Shown: one piece after another, positions 1 to 8,385 of the stretch
Layout: every line of letters starts with the position of its first letter
Position numbering within the stretch: the first letter of the stretch is position 1
Origin: Bacteroidota bacterium
GTDB lineage: Bacteria > Bacteroidota > Bacteroidia > UBA4408
Assembly (NCBI GenBank): GCA_016721765.1
Contig: JADKHO010000003.1
Location: 177,001 to 241,000, forward strand
Reading direction: 5' to 3'
DNA: 64,000 nucleotides
Notes under the pieces: model-generated
What the model was told of the DNA's origin: nothing
Seen by the model: the letters and a program-made list of their open reading frames with translations, nothing else
Database searches by the model: none
Made by a program: the position numbers and the translations under genes

Positions 1-1
1 T

Positions 2-889
2 GACTTGTTAGATGCAGACAGGCCTTTACTTAAAAAGAAAATTGAATCCGAAGGTTGGGGGTTAAAATTTCTTTCGTATCAGAAAAAGGATGGTAATTGG
101 GGACGAAGCTTTTATCAACCTAAGTGGATTTCTACGCATTATACATTACTTGATATAAAGAATCTTAATATTTCACCCGACAATAAACGAATAAAAGAAA
201 CGCTAAAAATAATATTCAAAACTTTAAAGGGACCAGACGGTGGTATAATGCCTATTGGAACCAATAAAAAGTGTGATGTCTGCATCAATGGAATGGTATT
301 AAATTATGCAGCATATTTTCGAGTTGAGGAAGCGTGTTTAAAGTCTGTGGTTGATTTTTTACTTAATGAAAAAATGAATGATGGCGGGTTCAATTGTCTT
401 TCTAATAGATCTGGCGCAACGCACAGTTCACTTCACTCAACGCTTTCTGTTTTGGAAGGAATTTTAGAGTATGAACGTAACGGATATACTTACAGATTGA
501 AAGAACTGTTGAAAGCTAAAAACGAGTCTCACGAGTTCATTTTGATGCACCATTTATTTCTTTCGGACAAGACGGGTGAAATAATAAATGCTAACTTTTT
601 GAAATTATATTATCCTGGACGTTGGTATTACGACATTCTAAAAGCGCTCGACTACTTTCAATCAGCAGATGTAAAATATGACAATAGAATGAAGGAGGCA
701 ATCGACTTGATTTTAAAGAAAAGAACAAAAGAAGGTTTATGGAAAATCGTTTCAAAGCATCCGGGTCAAACACATTTTGAAATGGAGCAGGCGGGAAAAC
801 CAAGTCGCTGGAATACTTTAAGAGCAATGAGAGTTTTAAAGCATTTTAATATCAATGAAAACACCCCCCCCACTAGTCCTCGTTTTTAA
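2..889 (+). CDS. Terpenoid-cyclase/prenyltransferase-fold protein, 5' end cut by window
   Basis: The reading frame is open to the left edge, so the N-terminus is missing and the first TTG at base 5 is probably not the start. The visible 294 residues are helical, with QW-like motifs (DGNWG near residue 30, DGGF near 125) and internal His/Arg-rich stretches. This is the pattern of alpha-alpha toroid proteins (squalene/oxidosqualene cyclase and prenyltransferase-beta repeats). The DxDD motif of a true squalene-hopene cyclase is not visible, so the substrate cannot be named. The last residues (NTPPTSPRF) are read out of a repeat: a C-run at 864-871 followed by a hairpin whose sequence supplies the TAA stop. 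The natural C-terminus may therefore have been replaced when the repeat arrived. Confidence 0.55.
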   Translation, partial: DLLDADRPLLKKKIESEGWGLKFLSYQKKDGNWGRSFYQPKWISTHYTLLDIKNLNISPDNKRIKETLKIIFKTLKGPDGGIMPIGTNKKCDVCINGMVLNYAAYFRVEEACLKSVVDFLLNEKMNDGGFNCLSNRSGATHSSLHSTLSVLEGILEYERNGYTYRLKELLKAKNESHEFILMHHLFLSDKTGEIINANFLKLYYPGRWYYDILKALDYFQSADVKYDNRMKEAIDLILKKRTKEGLWKIVSKHPGQTHFEMEQAGKPSRWNTLRAMRVLKHFNINENTPPTSPRF

Positions 890-925
890 CGAGGATTTTT
901 ATAATTTGCGTTTGCAACGCACTAG
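872..925. repeat. REP-like twin hairpin, family A copy 1
   Basis: Two adjacent perfect hairpins are visible: CCTCGTT/AACGAGG with a 3-nt loop (878-894) and TGCGTT/AACGCA with a 3-nt loop (907-921). Both sides carry the hexamer ACTAGT (872-877 and 920-925). Related copies occur at 5511-5562, 11646-11701 and 14165-14210. The stop codon of the upstream gene lies inside the first hairpin. No transposase is nearby. Confidence 0.75.
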
Positions 926-1215
926 TAAAATTCCTTTTCAACTCTAGCGCAGCAGTTCGTTAAGTGCAATGCTGCGTGCTCAAAACTGGCAGTGCTGCTT
1001 AACTGCGTTTTTAACCCAAGCATTTTAAATTAATTTAGATTAACTGTAATATTAATTTGTTGTATTGATTTTTATTGTGTTTTTTTATGAAATTACTAAT
1101 GTGAAAAGCTTGAAACCCTTAAATTTTTCGCACTGTTGATGGGTTATGTTGTGCTAGGAGAGGGTGGTTACGGCAATGATGCCGTTAATAGCAAATTTCA
1201 AAAAAATCAGTTAAA
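890..1215. other. Intergenic gap with repeats, no gene seen
   Basis: The gap holds the second half of the twin-hairpin repeat. It also holds a GC-richer stretch with several GCTGC/GCAG words (950-1010) and a short hairpin near 1164-1192 (ACGGC at 1170-1174 against GCCGT at 1181-1185). That hairpin resembles one at 8122-8146. No coding signal was found on either strand. Confidence 0.5.
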
Positions 1216-2025
1216 ATGAGACTATTAATAATTCTAATTCTATTGATTAAAAATCTGGCCACTTTCGGACAGGAGAAGGCAGACACTGTTTATATGAAAG
1301 GGGATAAAATTTGCTTAAAAGAAGAGGCCGTTTATTATAGAATTATTACAAAAATGGAAAACAATATTCTTTATGTTGAGGATTATTTAATAAATGGGAC
1401 GTTGCAATCAATTGGACATTACAAATCACTTAATCCTGAAGTCAAAGAAGGTTTGCTGACATATTATGCAGAAAATGGGAATCCTACTTCAGAGTCTGAT
1501 TATCATGAAAATAAGATGAATGGAATTGGAAAATTATTTTTTTCATCAGATAAAAATGCAATAAAATTGAAAGCAAATTGTGAAAACGGAGTCCTTAATG
1601 GCGAACGAATCGGATACTACAGAAATGGAAATATTAAAAGAATTGAAATTTTTAATCAAGGGAAAATGGAAAGTGGAAAATGCTATACTGCTAGCGGTTT
1701 TGACACAGCTTATTATGAATATGAAATAATGCCTTCATTTCCTGGCGGGGAGGAAAAATTCTTTAATTTTTTAGCTAACAGCGTAAAATATCCTGAATTT
1801 GAAAAGCAAAACGGAATTTCTGGAACTGTTTATGTAAGCTTTGATGTTGATATCGATGGTAAGATTATTAATGAAAAAATAGCACGCGGTGTAAAGAGAG
1901 GTAGCGGTCTAGAACAGGAAGCAATGCGTGTAGTTAAATCTATGCCAAATTGGATTCCGGGTAGCCAAGATGGTGACAGAGTTAAAGTACAGTTTAACTT
2001 ACCCATTAAATTCACTCTGCCTTAA
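1216..2025 (+). CDS. Periplasmic MORN-repeat protein with C-terminal TonB domain
   Basis: This is a 269-aa protein with a signal peptide (hydrophobic residues 2-18, then Gln at the likely cleavage site). The middle (about 90-160) holds MORN_2-like repeats of the pattern NG..xxGxYxxG. From about residue 175 it has a clear TonB C-terminal domain: FPGGEEKFFNFL, then YPEFEKQNGISG, VYVSFDVDIDG and a terminal LPIKF. In Bacteroidota such MORN/TonB_C proteins are common, and most lack the inner-membrane anchor and Pro-rich stretch of a true TonB. Energy transduction is therefore doubtful, and a structural or partner-binding periplasmic role is equally possible. It stands alone between repeat-rich gaps. 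Confidence 0.75.
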   Translation: MRLLIILILLIKNLATFGQEKADTVYMKGDKICLKEEAVYYRIITKMENNILYVEDYLINGTLQSIGHYKSLNPEVKEGLLTYYAENGNPTSESDYHENKMNGIGKLFFSSDKNAIKLKANCENGVLNGERIGYYRNGNIKRIEIFNQGKMESGKCYTASGFDTAYYEYEIMPSFPGGEEKFFNFLANSVKYPEFEKQNGISGTVYVSFDVDIDGKIINEKIARGVKRGSGLEQEAMRVVKSMPNWIPGSQDGDRVKVQFNLPIKFTLP

Positions 2026-2385
2026 TTTCTATTTCCATCAATTTATTGAACCGAATTGCTGGGTTTTACTTTAATTCAAAAAATGAAAAACAAGGTGTGC
2101 AATCTGCTACTAAATGCTTGCAAGCGTGATGTCTTATTTTGAGCGGACAGAAGGTTTATTAAGTTTGAAGATCGATTGAAATTTCTGCTTCAAAATAGTG
2201 CAATGTATTTTTCGGTAGAAATTTGTTTAATTCTAATGCAATATTTTTCAATAAACGATACTGCTTCGAAGGCCCAAAATAAAAGAACATTCCGGCAAGC
2301 ATTGTATTTTTCTATAAGTTCGGGCCCCTTGCTAACTTTGAACTGACTGCAAGAAATTGCTAGTGATAAATGCGATATTTACAAC
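2026..2385. other. Intergenic gap, little structure
   Basis: This is 360 bp of AT-rich DNA with no convincing ORF on either strand. The only supported element is a promoter-like TAACTTTG at 2333-2340 ahead of the next gene. Confidence 0.5.
2333..2340 (+). promoter_or_regulatory. Bacteroidota -7 element for the TPR gene
   Basis: TAACTTTG matches the TAnnTTTG consensus and lies 45 bp before the ATG at 2386. The -33 region is only T-rich (about 2307-2313), so the call rests mainly on the -7 box and its position. Confidence 0.45.
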
Positions 2386-3834
2386 ATGATAAAAATTAAA
2401 TTCTGCTTAATTTTCCTTTTTCTCTTTTGCGTTGCAGCTACAAACGCACAGCAAACTCGTATTGACAGTTTGAAACAACAACTGACGGTAGAAAAAGAAG
2501 CTAAAATAAAACTTCAACTCTTATGGGTAATAAGCAACTTGTATCGTTATATAAGCAATGATTCAAAGGTGTATTATGCGCAACAAGCAGTGTTGCTTAG
2601 CATGAAAAACAGAAATAGTTTACCTGTCGGTTCAGAAGCACATGCATTATCTTTCCTTGCGAATTCATTGTGGTGGGCAGGAAATTATCCTGATGCCAAA
2701 GAAGCATCTTTTAAAGCATTGCAACTTGCGGAGCCACTTGCCGACACTATGTTTATAGGAGAAATCTACAACGGTATAGCATCGGTAGAAAGGAATGCAG
2801 GCAATTACCGAGAGGCAATAAAATATTATACAAAAGCAGAAAATTTAACTCAGCATATTCCCGACAATGATGTGTTACTTAATGTCTTGGTTGACAAAGG
2901 AAAATCCTATGAACAACTCGGCATCCTGGATTCTGCATACACTTATGTTCAGGAATCTCTTGCTTTGTATTTCAGAAAATTTCAAGGTGAAAATGTTTTT
3001 GGTGGAGGACTTCAATCAGAAATGGGAATCATTTACTCAAAGATGGGTAAAGAGCAATTGTCTGTTGAATTTTTCCGTCAATCCATCCAGTTAAGTTCAG
3101 CGTTAAATGACTATCGCTTACTTGCGCGTGCCTATTGCGAATATGCCGAACATTTTGACCGTTTCAATCATCGGGATTCAGCCATTTACTATGCCGCAAA
3201 AGGATTTATGATTGACAGCCAGTATAATCTTTTGGTTCAACAACTATCAGCCAGCACCCTATTGACTAAACTTTATAAACAGGAAAATAAAATTGACAGT
3301 GCTTTCAAGTATCAGCAAATAATGATTGCAACAAGAGATAGTGTTTTCAGTCGTGAAAAAATCATCCGCTTGCAAACACTTGAGTTTAATGAACAGTTAA
3401 GACAACAAGAGTTAGCAGCAGAAAAAACAAAGTCAGAAGTTGCGCGAAAGCAAAATATTCAATATGCATTAATCGCCATTGGGCTTGTTAGCCTTATAAT
3501 CCTATTTCTTTTTCTTAGCCGTAGTTTTATTACCAACACCAAACTGATTTCTTTTTTTGGAGTGATTGCTTTGTTACTTGTTTTTGAATTTCTCAATCTT
3601 TTATTGCATCCCTTCTTAGAAAGAATTACGCATCACTCACCTATCTTAATGTTGTTGGCGTTAGTTTGTATTGCAGCTTTGCTTGTGCCCTTGCATCACA
3701 AATTAGAAAAGTGGACAACCGTAAAACTGGTGGAGAAAAACAAAGCGACCAGATTGGCAAATGCAAAAGAGACAATTGAAAAGTTGGAAGGAGATAAGCT
3801 AAATGATACGGATGAAAGTAGCGGCAACGCTTAA
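2386..3834 (+). CDS. TPR-repeat membrane protein
   Basis: This 482-aa protein has a signal peptide (residues 1-21, ending TNAQQ), then about five tetratricopeptide-like repeats (NGIASVERNAGNYREAIKYY near 130-150). A coiled coil rich in Glu/Gln/Lys covers 315-352. Three hydrophobic segments follow at about 358-377, 387-407 and 415-435, with a charged tail. The layout resembles periplasmic-sensor TPR proteins of Bacteroidota, but no kinase, HTH or cyclase domain follows. The output is unknown. The TAA stop lies inside a GCTTAACGG motif that begins a structured repeat, suggesting gene and repeat travel or evolve as a unit. Confidence 0.65.
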   Translation: MIKIKFCLIFLFLFCVAATNAQQTRIDSLKQQLTVEKEAKIKLQLLWVISNLYRYISNDSKVYYAQQAVLLSMKNRNSLPVGSEAHALSFLANSLWWAGNYPDAKEASFKALQLAEPLADTMFIGEIYNGIASVERNAGNYREAIKYYTKAENLTQHIPDNDVLLNVLVDKGKSYEQLGILDSAYTYVQESLALYFRKFQGENVFGGGLQSEMGIIYSKMGKEQLSVEFFRQSIQLSSALNDYRLLARAYCEYAEHFDRFNHRDSAIYYAAKGFMIDSQYNLLVQQLSASTLLTKLYKQENKIDSAFKYQQIMIATRDSVFSREKIIRLQTLEFNEQLRQQELAAEKTKSEVARKQNIQYALIAIGLVSLIILFLFLSRSFITNTKLISFFGVIALLLVFEFLNLLLHPFLERITHHSPILMLLALVCIAALLVPLHHKLEKWTTVKLVEKNKATRLANAKETIEKLEGDKLNDTDESSGNA

Positions 3835-3960
3835 CGGCACCAGCTCAAAAGGCGAGGTTTCGTGTTCCAAATACAGTTTTGGGGTTAATGAACCATTAGT
3901 TTTTCAATTCAAGTTTTGGTCATTTGGGGTTTGAAGTTTGGCAAACCCTATACAGATTGC
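3829..3960. repeat. Family B repeat, degraded attC-like element
   Basis: The segment starts with GCTTAACGGCACC, overlapping the stop of the TPR gene. It continues with CTCAAAAGGCGAGGTTTCGT, which is shared in part with the elements at 5479-5505 (CTCAAAGGGCATGGTTTCGT) and 7876-8010 (ACAAAAGGCCGGGTTTC). The first seven bases fit the RYYYAAC core of integron attC sites. The right end is degraded and no clean GTTRRRY partner is visible. Confidence 0.45.
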
Positions 3961-3975
3961 AAGAAATAAATACAA

Positions 3976-4695
3976 ATGACGAACAAAAATAAATATATAC
4001 TCATACTAATTACCTGTTTAATAATCTCAGCTTGTTCATACAATTCTTCTGACAATTCCACCTTTTCAGACACGACTTCATTAAATAAAAATGAGTTTAT
4101 CCAAACTGACACTGCTAAAATCAAGATAAATACAGCGTTCCCATTTGGTTGTGCCGACCTTGCCAAGTATAACTATCCACACTATTGGGAAGAGGATCAC
4201 GAACATTACGGAAAACTTAAAAGTCCTGAGGGAAAAGAGTTAGCCGACATTTCAACTTTACTCAGTTCCATAAATAATGCAAAAACGATAAAAGCACCAA
4301 TTATTAAAAGCATTGAGTATTTAGATTTGAATAAAGAGTATGAAGGTGATGCCTATTATTTTGACACCATAGCCGTTAGAAAGATGGACAGTTGTATTTA
4401 TAGGTTGCCGGACATAAGTAAATATCAATGTTATTATTATCGACAACATAGCTCTAAAAAAACCTATGGGATATACGGAAGTCTGCTTTTGCTTGACCCG
4501 GCAACACAAATAGGTAAACTCTTAACTCTTTATTTTGAATGCGGGGGCGACCAGCATGTGAAGTTGCGATATTATTTTATTGACAAGGATACGATTCATA
4601 TTTACGATGGCGCTTGCTATGATGATGGTACTACTTTAGCAGAAGCATTTAAAATAACCGTAAATGAAGAAGGGGAAATTGTGTTAATTAAGTAA
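3976..4695 (+). CDS. Hypothetical lipoprotein
   Basis: This 239-aa protein starts with a lipoprotein signal (ILITCLIISAC, lipidated Cys about residue 20) followed by a Ser/Thr/Asn-rich linker. The rest is a compact mixed alpha/beta-looking domain containing FGCADLAKYNYPHYW and a Cys pair near the middle. I do not recognise the family. It lies 7 bp upstream of another secreted hypothetical protein and probably shares its transcript, so the two may act together at the cell surface. Confidence 0.6.
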   Translation: MTNKNKYILILITCLIISACSYNSSDNSTFSDTTSLNKNEFIQTDTAKIKINTAFPFGCADLAKYNYPHYWEEDHEHYGKLKSPEGKELADISTLLSSINNAKTIKAPIIKSIEYLDLNKEYEGDAYYFDTIAVRKMDSCIYRLPDISKYQCYYYRQHSSKKTYGIYGSLLLLDPATQIGKLLTLYFECGGDQHVKLRYYFIDKDTIHIYDGACYDDGTTLAEAFKITVNEEGEIVLIK

Positions 4696-4702
4696 CAACA
4701 AA

Positions 4703-5380
4703 ATGAGCAGCAAAATAAGTTTATCAATTATTTCTTTACTTATTTCGTTTGTTTCTTACGGACAATCGCTAACTGATTTTCTAAAAGTAATCCAACAAGA
4801 CAGCCTTCCAATCTGTGTACCTTACTCACATGAGGAACAAGTTTATTTCGGAGCTATTTACCGCACCGACACTATTGAAGGTGAAGCACAAGATGTTTTT
4901 GAGAAAAACGATAATTATCAAAAGGACAGTGCTCTCCTCTTGACAAAGGAATTTGTAAAGCAACATTTATTACCAAACACCAAATTTATCTTCGCCTTGA
5001 ACAGCAAGCATATTGATAGTCTTGATAAGGAACCAATTGGCGACTACTTGAATTCTGATTTTTACGCAATCAGTTCACTGATTTCTACAAAGAGTTTTTA
5101 TTTGGTTTTGTATGAACGTGTTTTTGCAAAAGGCGGCATTTCGAGTTCAGAGAAATTTGTTTGCACTTTTACCAAAAATGGAAATTTTATTTCTAGAACT
5201 TTAATTGCATCTTTTGTTTTTGGCGGAACAGGATTTAGTGTCTCAGGAGCAAGAGTACCTTGGTTTGCAGACGAAAGTGGTTGCATAAATAAGGACATGT
5301 CAATAAAGTTTACTTCACAAACTCGCGGAGTGAAGAAATATAAAATCCAAGCAGATGGAAAAATAGTTGAAACCAAATGA
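4703..5380 (+). CDS. Hypothetical secreted protein
   Basis: This 225-aa protein has an N-terminal signal peptide (SKISLSIISLLISFVSYGQS) and no further hydrophobic segment. The mature part contains ICVPYSHEEQVYFGAIYRTD near residue 35 and a Gly-rich FVFGGTGFSVSG near 170. It is not recognised. It starts 7 bp after the lipoprotein gene, so the two form a probable two-gene unit. Downstream lies a mixed repeat region. Confidence 0.6.
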   Translation: MSSKISLSIISLLISFVSYGQSLTDFLKVIQQDSLPICVPYSHEEQVYFGAIYRTDTIEGEAQDVFEKNDNYQKDSALLLTKEFVKQHLLPNTKFIFALNSKHIDSLDKEPIGDYLNSDFYAISSLISTKSFYLVLYERVFAKGGISSSEKFVCTFTKNGNFISRTLIASFVFGGTGFSVSGARVPWFADESGCINKDMSIKFTSQTRGVKKYKIQADGKIVETK

Positions 5381-5510
5381 CTGCGAGCTTAAACCACGAT
5401 TATCAACTTTTCGATTCTTGTGTGCGTTTCGAACAGACTAAGTCAAGTCAAGAAGTTGCACCAACGCATTACAGTAGTTACTCAAAGGGCATGGTTTCGT
5501 GTTCCCCCCA

Positions 5511-5562
5511 CTAATCCTCGTTTTCAACAAGGATTTTTATAATTTGCGTTTGCAATGCATCA
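5511..5562. repeat. REP-like twin hairpin, family A copy 2
   Basis: It has the same order as copy 1: CCTCGTT/AACAAGG (one mismatch, 5516-5532) then TGCGTT/AATGCA (one G-T pair, 5545-5559), followed by the shared tail ATAAAATTCCATTTC. It is preceded by a C-run, as in copy 1. Confidence 0.7.
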
Positions 5563-5922
5563 ATAAAATTCCATTTCTTCCCTAAGCTGCAGTTCGTTTT
5601 TGCTTTACCCTCCTGGATAAAAACAAACGTATTGCTTAGAATACAGTAATTCGCTGAGAATGGCTTATTAATTCTGACTAAATTAAAGTGTTTTGTGCTG
5701 GCTTGGGATTTATTTTGTTGTTTTAGGCCGAGGATATTAAAAAGCAGCTTATCGATAAAGTATTTGCAAATCTTTCAATATTTTGATGGATATTTTAATT
5801 TGGATTCGATAATAAGCCTTTTACAAGCTAGGCTTGTAGACCTACAGACTTTCCATAAGACAATTCATAGCCCCTTTAAATTTAAGAACGTTTAGAAAAA
5901 ATCACGTTTGATAACTCTTTAA

Positions 5923-5943
5923 TTGATATATCAACTATATTTG
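5923..5943 (+). promoter_or_regulatory. MarR operator and -7 promoter element
   Basis: A perfect 12-bp palindrome, TTGATATATCAA (5923-5934), lies immediately before TATATTTG (5936-5943), a match to TAnnTTTG. A further half-site TTGTATCAA follows at 5941-5949. The MarR start is 21 bp downstream. A palindrome touching the -7 box of a MarR gene is the usual sign of autorepression. This is inferred from position. Confidence 0.65.
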
Positions 5944-5963
5944 TATCAAATAAATTAAAATTT

Positions 5964-6392
5964 ATGGAAAAGCTAGACCAAATAATATTTTACTCACTTG
6001 AAAAATCAATTAAATCATACAGGCAGTTCGCACAAAAAAGTATAACCAAGAAAGGATTTGACATTACTATCGACCAATGGCTCGTACTAAAAACCATAGA
6101 AAATAATCCGGGTATGACTCAACAACAAATAGCTATAAATGTGTTCAAAGACTACGCATCAATCACTCGCATTATTGAGATTTTAGTGACCAAAAATTTC
6201 TTAGAGAGGAATTTTCATTCAGAAGACAGAAGAAGATTTGATTTAAGTATAACAAAGTTGGGAATAGAAACACTTAAAAGGTTGTCGCCTATTATTGAAT
6301 CTAATAGAAAGCAAGCTCTTAAGGGATTTACCCTATCAGAGATTGAAATACTAAAGAATTCACTTAATAAGATCACTAAAAATTGTAAATAG
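5964..6392 (+). CDS. MarR-family transcriptional regulator
   Basis: This 142-aa protein has the MarR winged helix. The recognition helix region is MTQQQIAINVFKDYASITRI (about 50-70), followed by the wing with the conserved NFHSEDRRRFDLSIT (DxRxxxxxLT pattern). N- and C-terminal helices form the dimer interface. Its gene is separated by one base from the downstream S41 peptidase gene, so the two are certainly co-transcribed. A 12-bp palindrome over the promoter suggests it represses this operon. The ligand is unknown. Confidence 0.85.
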   Translation: MEKLDQIIFYSLEKSIKSYRQFAQKSITKKGFDITIDQWLVLKTIENNPGMTQQQIAINVFKDYASITRIIEILVTKNFLERNFHSEDRRRFDLSITKLGIETLKRLSPIIESNRKQALKGFTLSEIEILKNSLNKITKNCK

Positions 6393-6393
6393 A

Positions 6394-7869
6394 ATGAAAA
6401 AGATATTAGCACTAATGGCTATTACTAACATTTGTTTTTGCGAATGTAATAACCTTGAAGCCCAAAATAATAAATCAAATAAAAGCGCCTTTACAGTTGA
6501 AGAACTGCAACAAGATTTTTTAGCGTTTAGATCATCCTTAGAGGAAAGTCATCCTGGGCTTTATATTTATAAATCAAAATCAACAATTGATTCTTTATTC
6601 AATGCCAACTATTCAGCATTAAATAAAGGCATGACAGCAAGAGAATTTATGTTGTTAGTATGCAGAGTCGTTTCGCAAATTGGCGATGGCCATTTAAGAG
6701 TTGTGCCTCCCAAAATACAATTAGACTCTTTGGATAACGGACCAACGGCGATTCCCTTTAATGTCTATTGTTTTGATAATAAATTATATGTTAGAAAAAA
6801 CTATTCACCTCTTGATGATAAGGAATTTCTTGGATCGCAAATTATTTCAATAAATGGCCACTCGATTGAAAACTTTATCAGAGAATATCTCCAAATATTT
6901 CCTTCCGATGGAAATAATTTGACTCATAAATACAGACTACTTTCAAGTTCTCGATATTTCACAAGATATTTCAGTAAGTTATATGGTTATTCAGAGCGAT
7001 ATATCGTAGAGTATATTTCATTGAACGAAAAGACTCTCAAAACAAAAACACTTCAAGGATTGACCTTTGATAAATTACTAAAAATTGCAGACGATCGATA
7101 CCCTTTCAAAATTGAAGAACAAAAACCTGCTTTCTTTAAAATAAGCGATGATAAAAAATACGCTTTTTTAAAAATAAAATCTTTCGATAAAGGTCAATAC
7201 AAAAAAAATAAAATGAATTTTGAAAAGTTTCTTATGGCTTCATTCAAAAAAATAGATTCTGAAAAGATCCCGAATCTAATTATTGATGTTCGTGACAATG
7301 GAGGTGGGACAGATGAATTCGGCAGAATATTATTTTCTTATTTCGTAAATCAACCTTTTGATTATTATAAATCATTACGCATGAACAAAGAAAGTTTTGA
7401 TTGCTTTAAATATACTACTAGACCTGACATGAAAGCTCCAGCGGGAATGTTAAAACCGAATAAAGAAGGAACATTTGACAACGTACAGCATCCCAATGTA
7501 GGAAGGCAGAATCCTTTGTCTCCAACATTCGCTGGGAACATTTACGTGTTAATAAATGGATGGTGTTTTTCGACTACCAGCGAATTTTTATCTCAACTTC
7601 ATTTTCATACCAAAGCAGTTTTCATTGGCGAGGAAAGTGGGGGCGGTTATTATGGCAATTGTTCTGGACCTACCCCTGACTTTACTTTGCCAAATACCAA
7701 GGTGAGAATTGAAATTCCATTAATGAATTATAGAATGGCTGTAGAAAACTATCAACATCCGGACAGAGGACTAATTCCAAATTACACAGTTACACCGAGC
7801 ATAATAGATAAAATAAACAATATAGACTTAGAATTAAATTTGACAAAAAAACTCATCGGGGACAAATAA
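6394..7869 (+). CDS. S41-family (C-terminal-processing-like) peptidase
   Basis: This 491-aa protein has an N-terminal export signal with Cys residues near 15-18, so it may be a lipoprotein. Its N-terminal helical domain contains FRSSLEESHPGLY, typical of secreted Bacteroidota S41 enzymes. It carries the core motif LIIDVRDNGGG (about 300-310), the nucleophile-region motif GWCFSTTSE (389-397) and GEESGGG with YGNCSG. No PDZ domain is obvious, but GSQIISINGHSI (about 148-159) is the PDZ-like substrate loop of related tricorn-type enzymes. The S41 family cleaves C-termini of unfolded proteins. Linkage to a MarR regulator suggests induced expression. Confidence 0.8.
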   Translation: MKKILALMAITNICFCECNNLEAQNNKSNKSAFTVEELQQDFLAFRSSLEESHPGLYIYKSKSTIDSLFNANYSALNKGMTAREFMLLVCRVVSQIGDGHLRVVPPKIQLDSLDNGPTAIPFNVYCFDNKLYVRKNYSPLDDKEFLGSQIISINGHSIENFIREYLQIFPSDGNNLTHKYRLLSSSRYFTRYFSKLYGYSERYIVEYISLNEKTLKTKTLQGLTFDKLLKIADDRYPFKIEEQKPAFFKISDDKKYAFLKIKSFDKGQYKKNKMNFEKFLMASFKKIDSEKIPNLIIDVRDNGGGTDEFGRILFSYFVNQPFDYYKSLRMNKESFDCFKYTTRPDMKAPAGMLKPNKEGTFDNVQHPNVGRQNPLSPTFAGNIYVLINGWCFSTTSEFLSQLHFHTKAVFIGEESGGGYYGNCSGPTPDFTLPNTKVRIEIPLMNYRMAVENYQHPDRGLIPNYTVTPSIIDKINNIDLELNLTKKLIGDK

Positions 7870-8385
7870 AGCTCAGCGGGTAACAGCACCTACACAAAAG
7901 GCCGGGTTTCCTGCTCAGCAGACAGTTTTGCGGTACAGGAAGTTTGTTTCTTCAAATGATCAGTTGTGCTGAAAAACCCGCCCAGCGCAAATCTGAAAAC
8001 CGTTAGAACTCATATTTTGACAAAGACACATTGTGATTTTTTAGGCAATTAATTGGAAGAAGAAGGTGAAACAGATAACTTTTTTGCAAGGCAATTTAAT
8101 TTTGTAAACTGTGAGAAGAAAGTTACGGAAATAATACCGTTAGCAGCAAGACGGTCTGAAATTTTTTTATGTTTTCGTTAAATTCATTTATTCACCTTCC
8201 AGCTCGGGAAGCGGCATGCCCAAAACAATAGCTGGCGAATGAATAAGAATAGAATATGAAATCGCCAGCTTATTAAAACGAAATTACCATCCACAATGCT
8301 GCGACAAACAACAACACAACATAAGTGTAGCGGGACATTTGCAATTTTGAGAAATAAGAGATATTTTCATGAAGATTTTCAGCTT
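7870..8385. other. Structured gap between the peptidase and cyclase genes
   Basis: The gap contains the attC-like family B hairpin (7876-8010) and a short ACGG/CCGT hairpin (8122-8146) matching one near 1164. A perfect 9-bp inverted repeat AGCTGGCGA/TCGCCAGCT lies at 8230-8238 and 8262-8270. The cyclase frame stays open upstream to 8296, but that extension carries no domain or signal. Confidence 0.5.
7876..8010. repeat. Family B repeat: attC-like imperfect hairpin
   Basis: The outer ends are GGTAACAG and CCGTTAG, pairing TAAC with GTTA. Inside, GGC plus GGGTTT (7900-7909, one extruded C) pairs with AAACCC plus GCC (7974-7982), and TCAGCA (7915-7920) pairs with TGCTGA (7967-7972). A long imperfect stem with bulged bases of about 130 bp, located directly after a stop codon, is the architecture of integron attC recombination sites. 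The core boxes do not fit RYYYAAC/GTTRRRY exactly and no integrase is present in the window. Confidence 0.5.

Larger units (their letters stand above)
5381..5963. other. Repeat-rich gap with nested elements
   Basis: The left part (5479-5505) matches the family B element up to GTGTTCC. At exactly that point the sequence becomes a run of C and a family A twin hairpin (5511-5562). This looks like one repeat inserted into another. The rest is AT-rich. A 66-codon frame at 5695-5895 has no supporting features and is not called. Confidence 0.5.

Noticed and set aside
5695..5895. 66-codon frame in the 5.4-6.0 kb gap
   Set aside because: No recognisable protein pattern and starts amid repeat debris.
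8296..8385. Longer start for the adenylate cyclase
   Set aside because: It would place 30 non-conserved residues before an obvious signal peptide.
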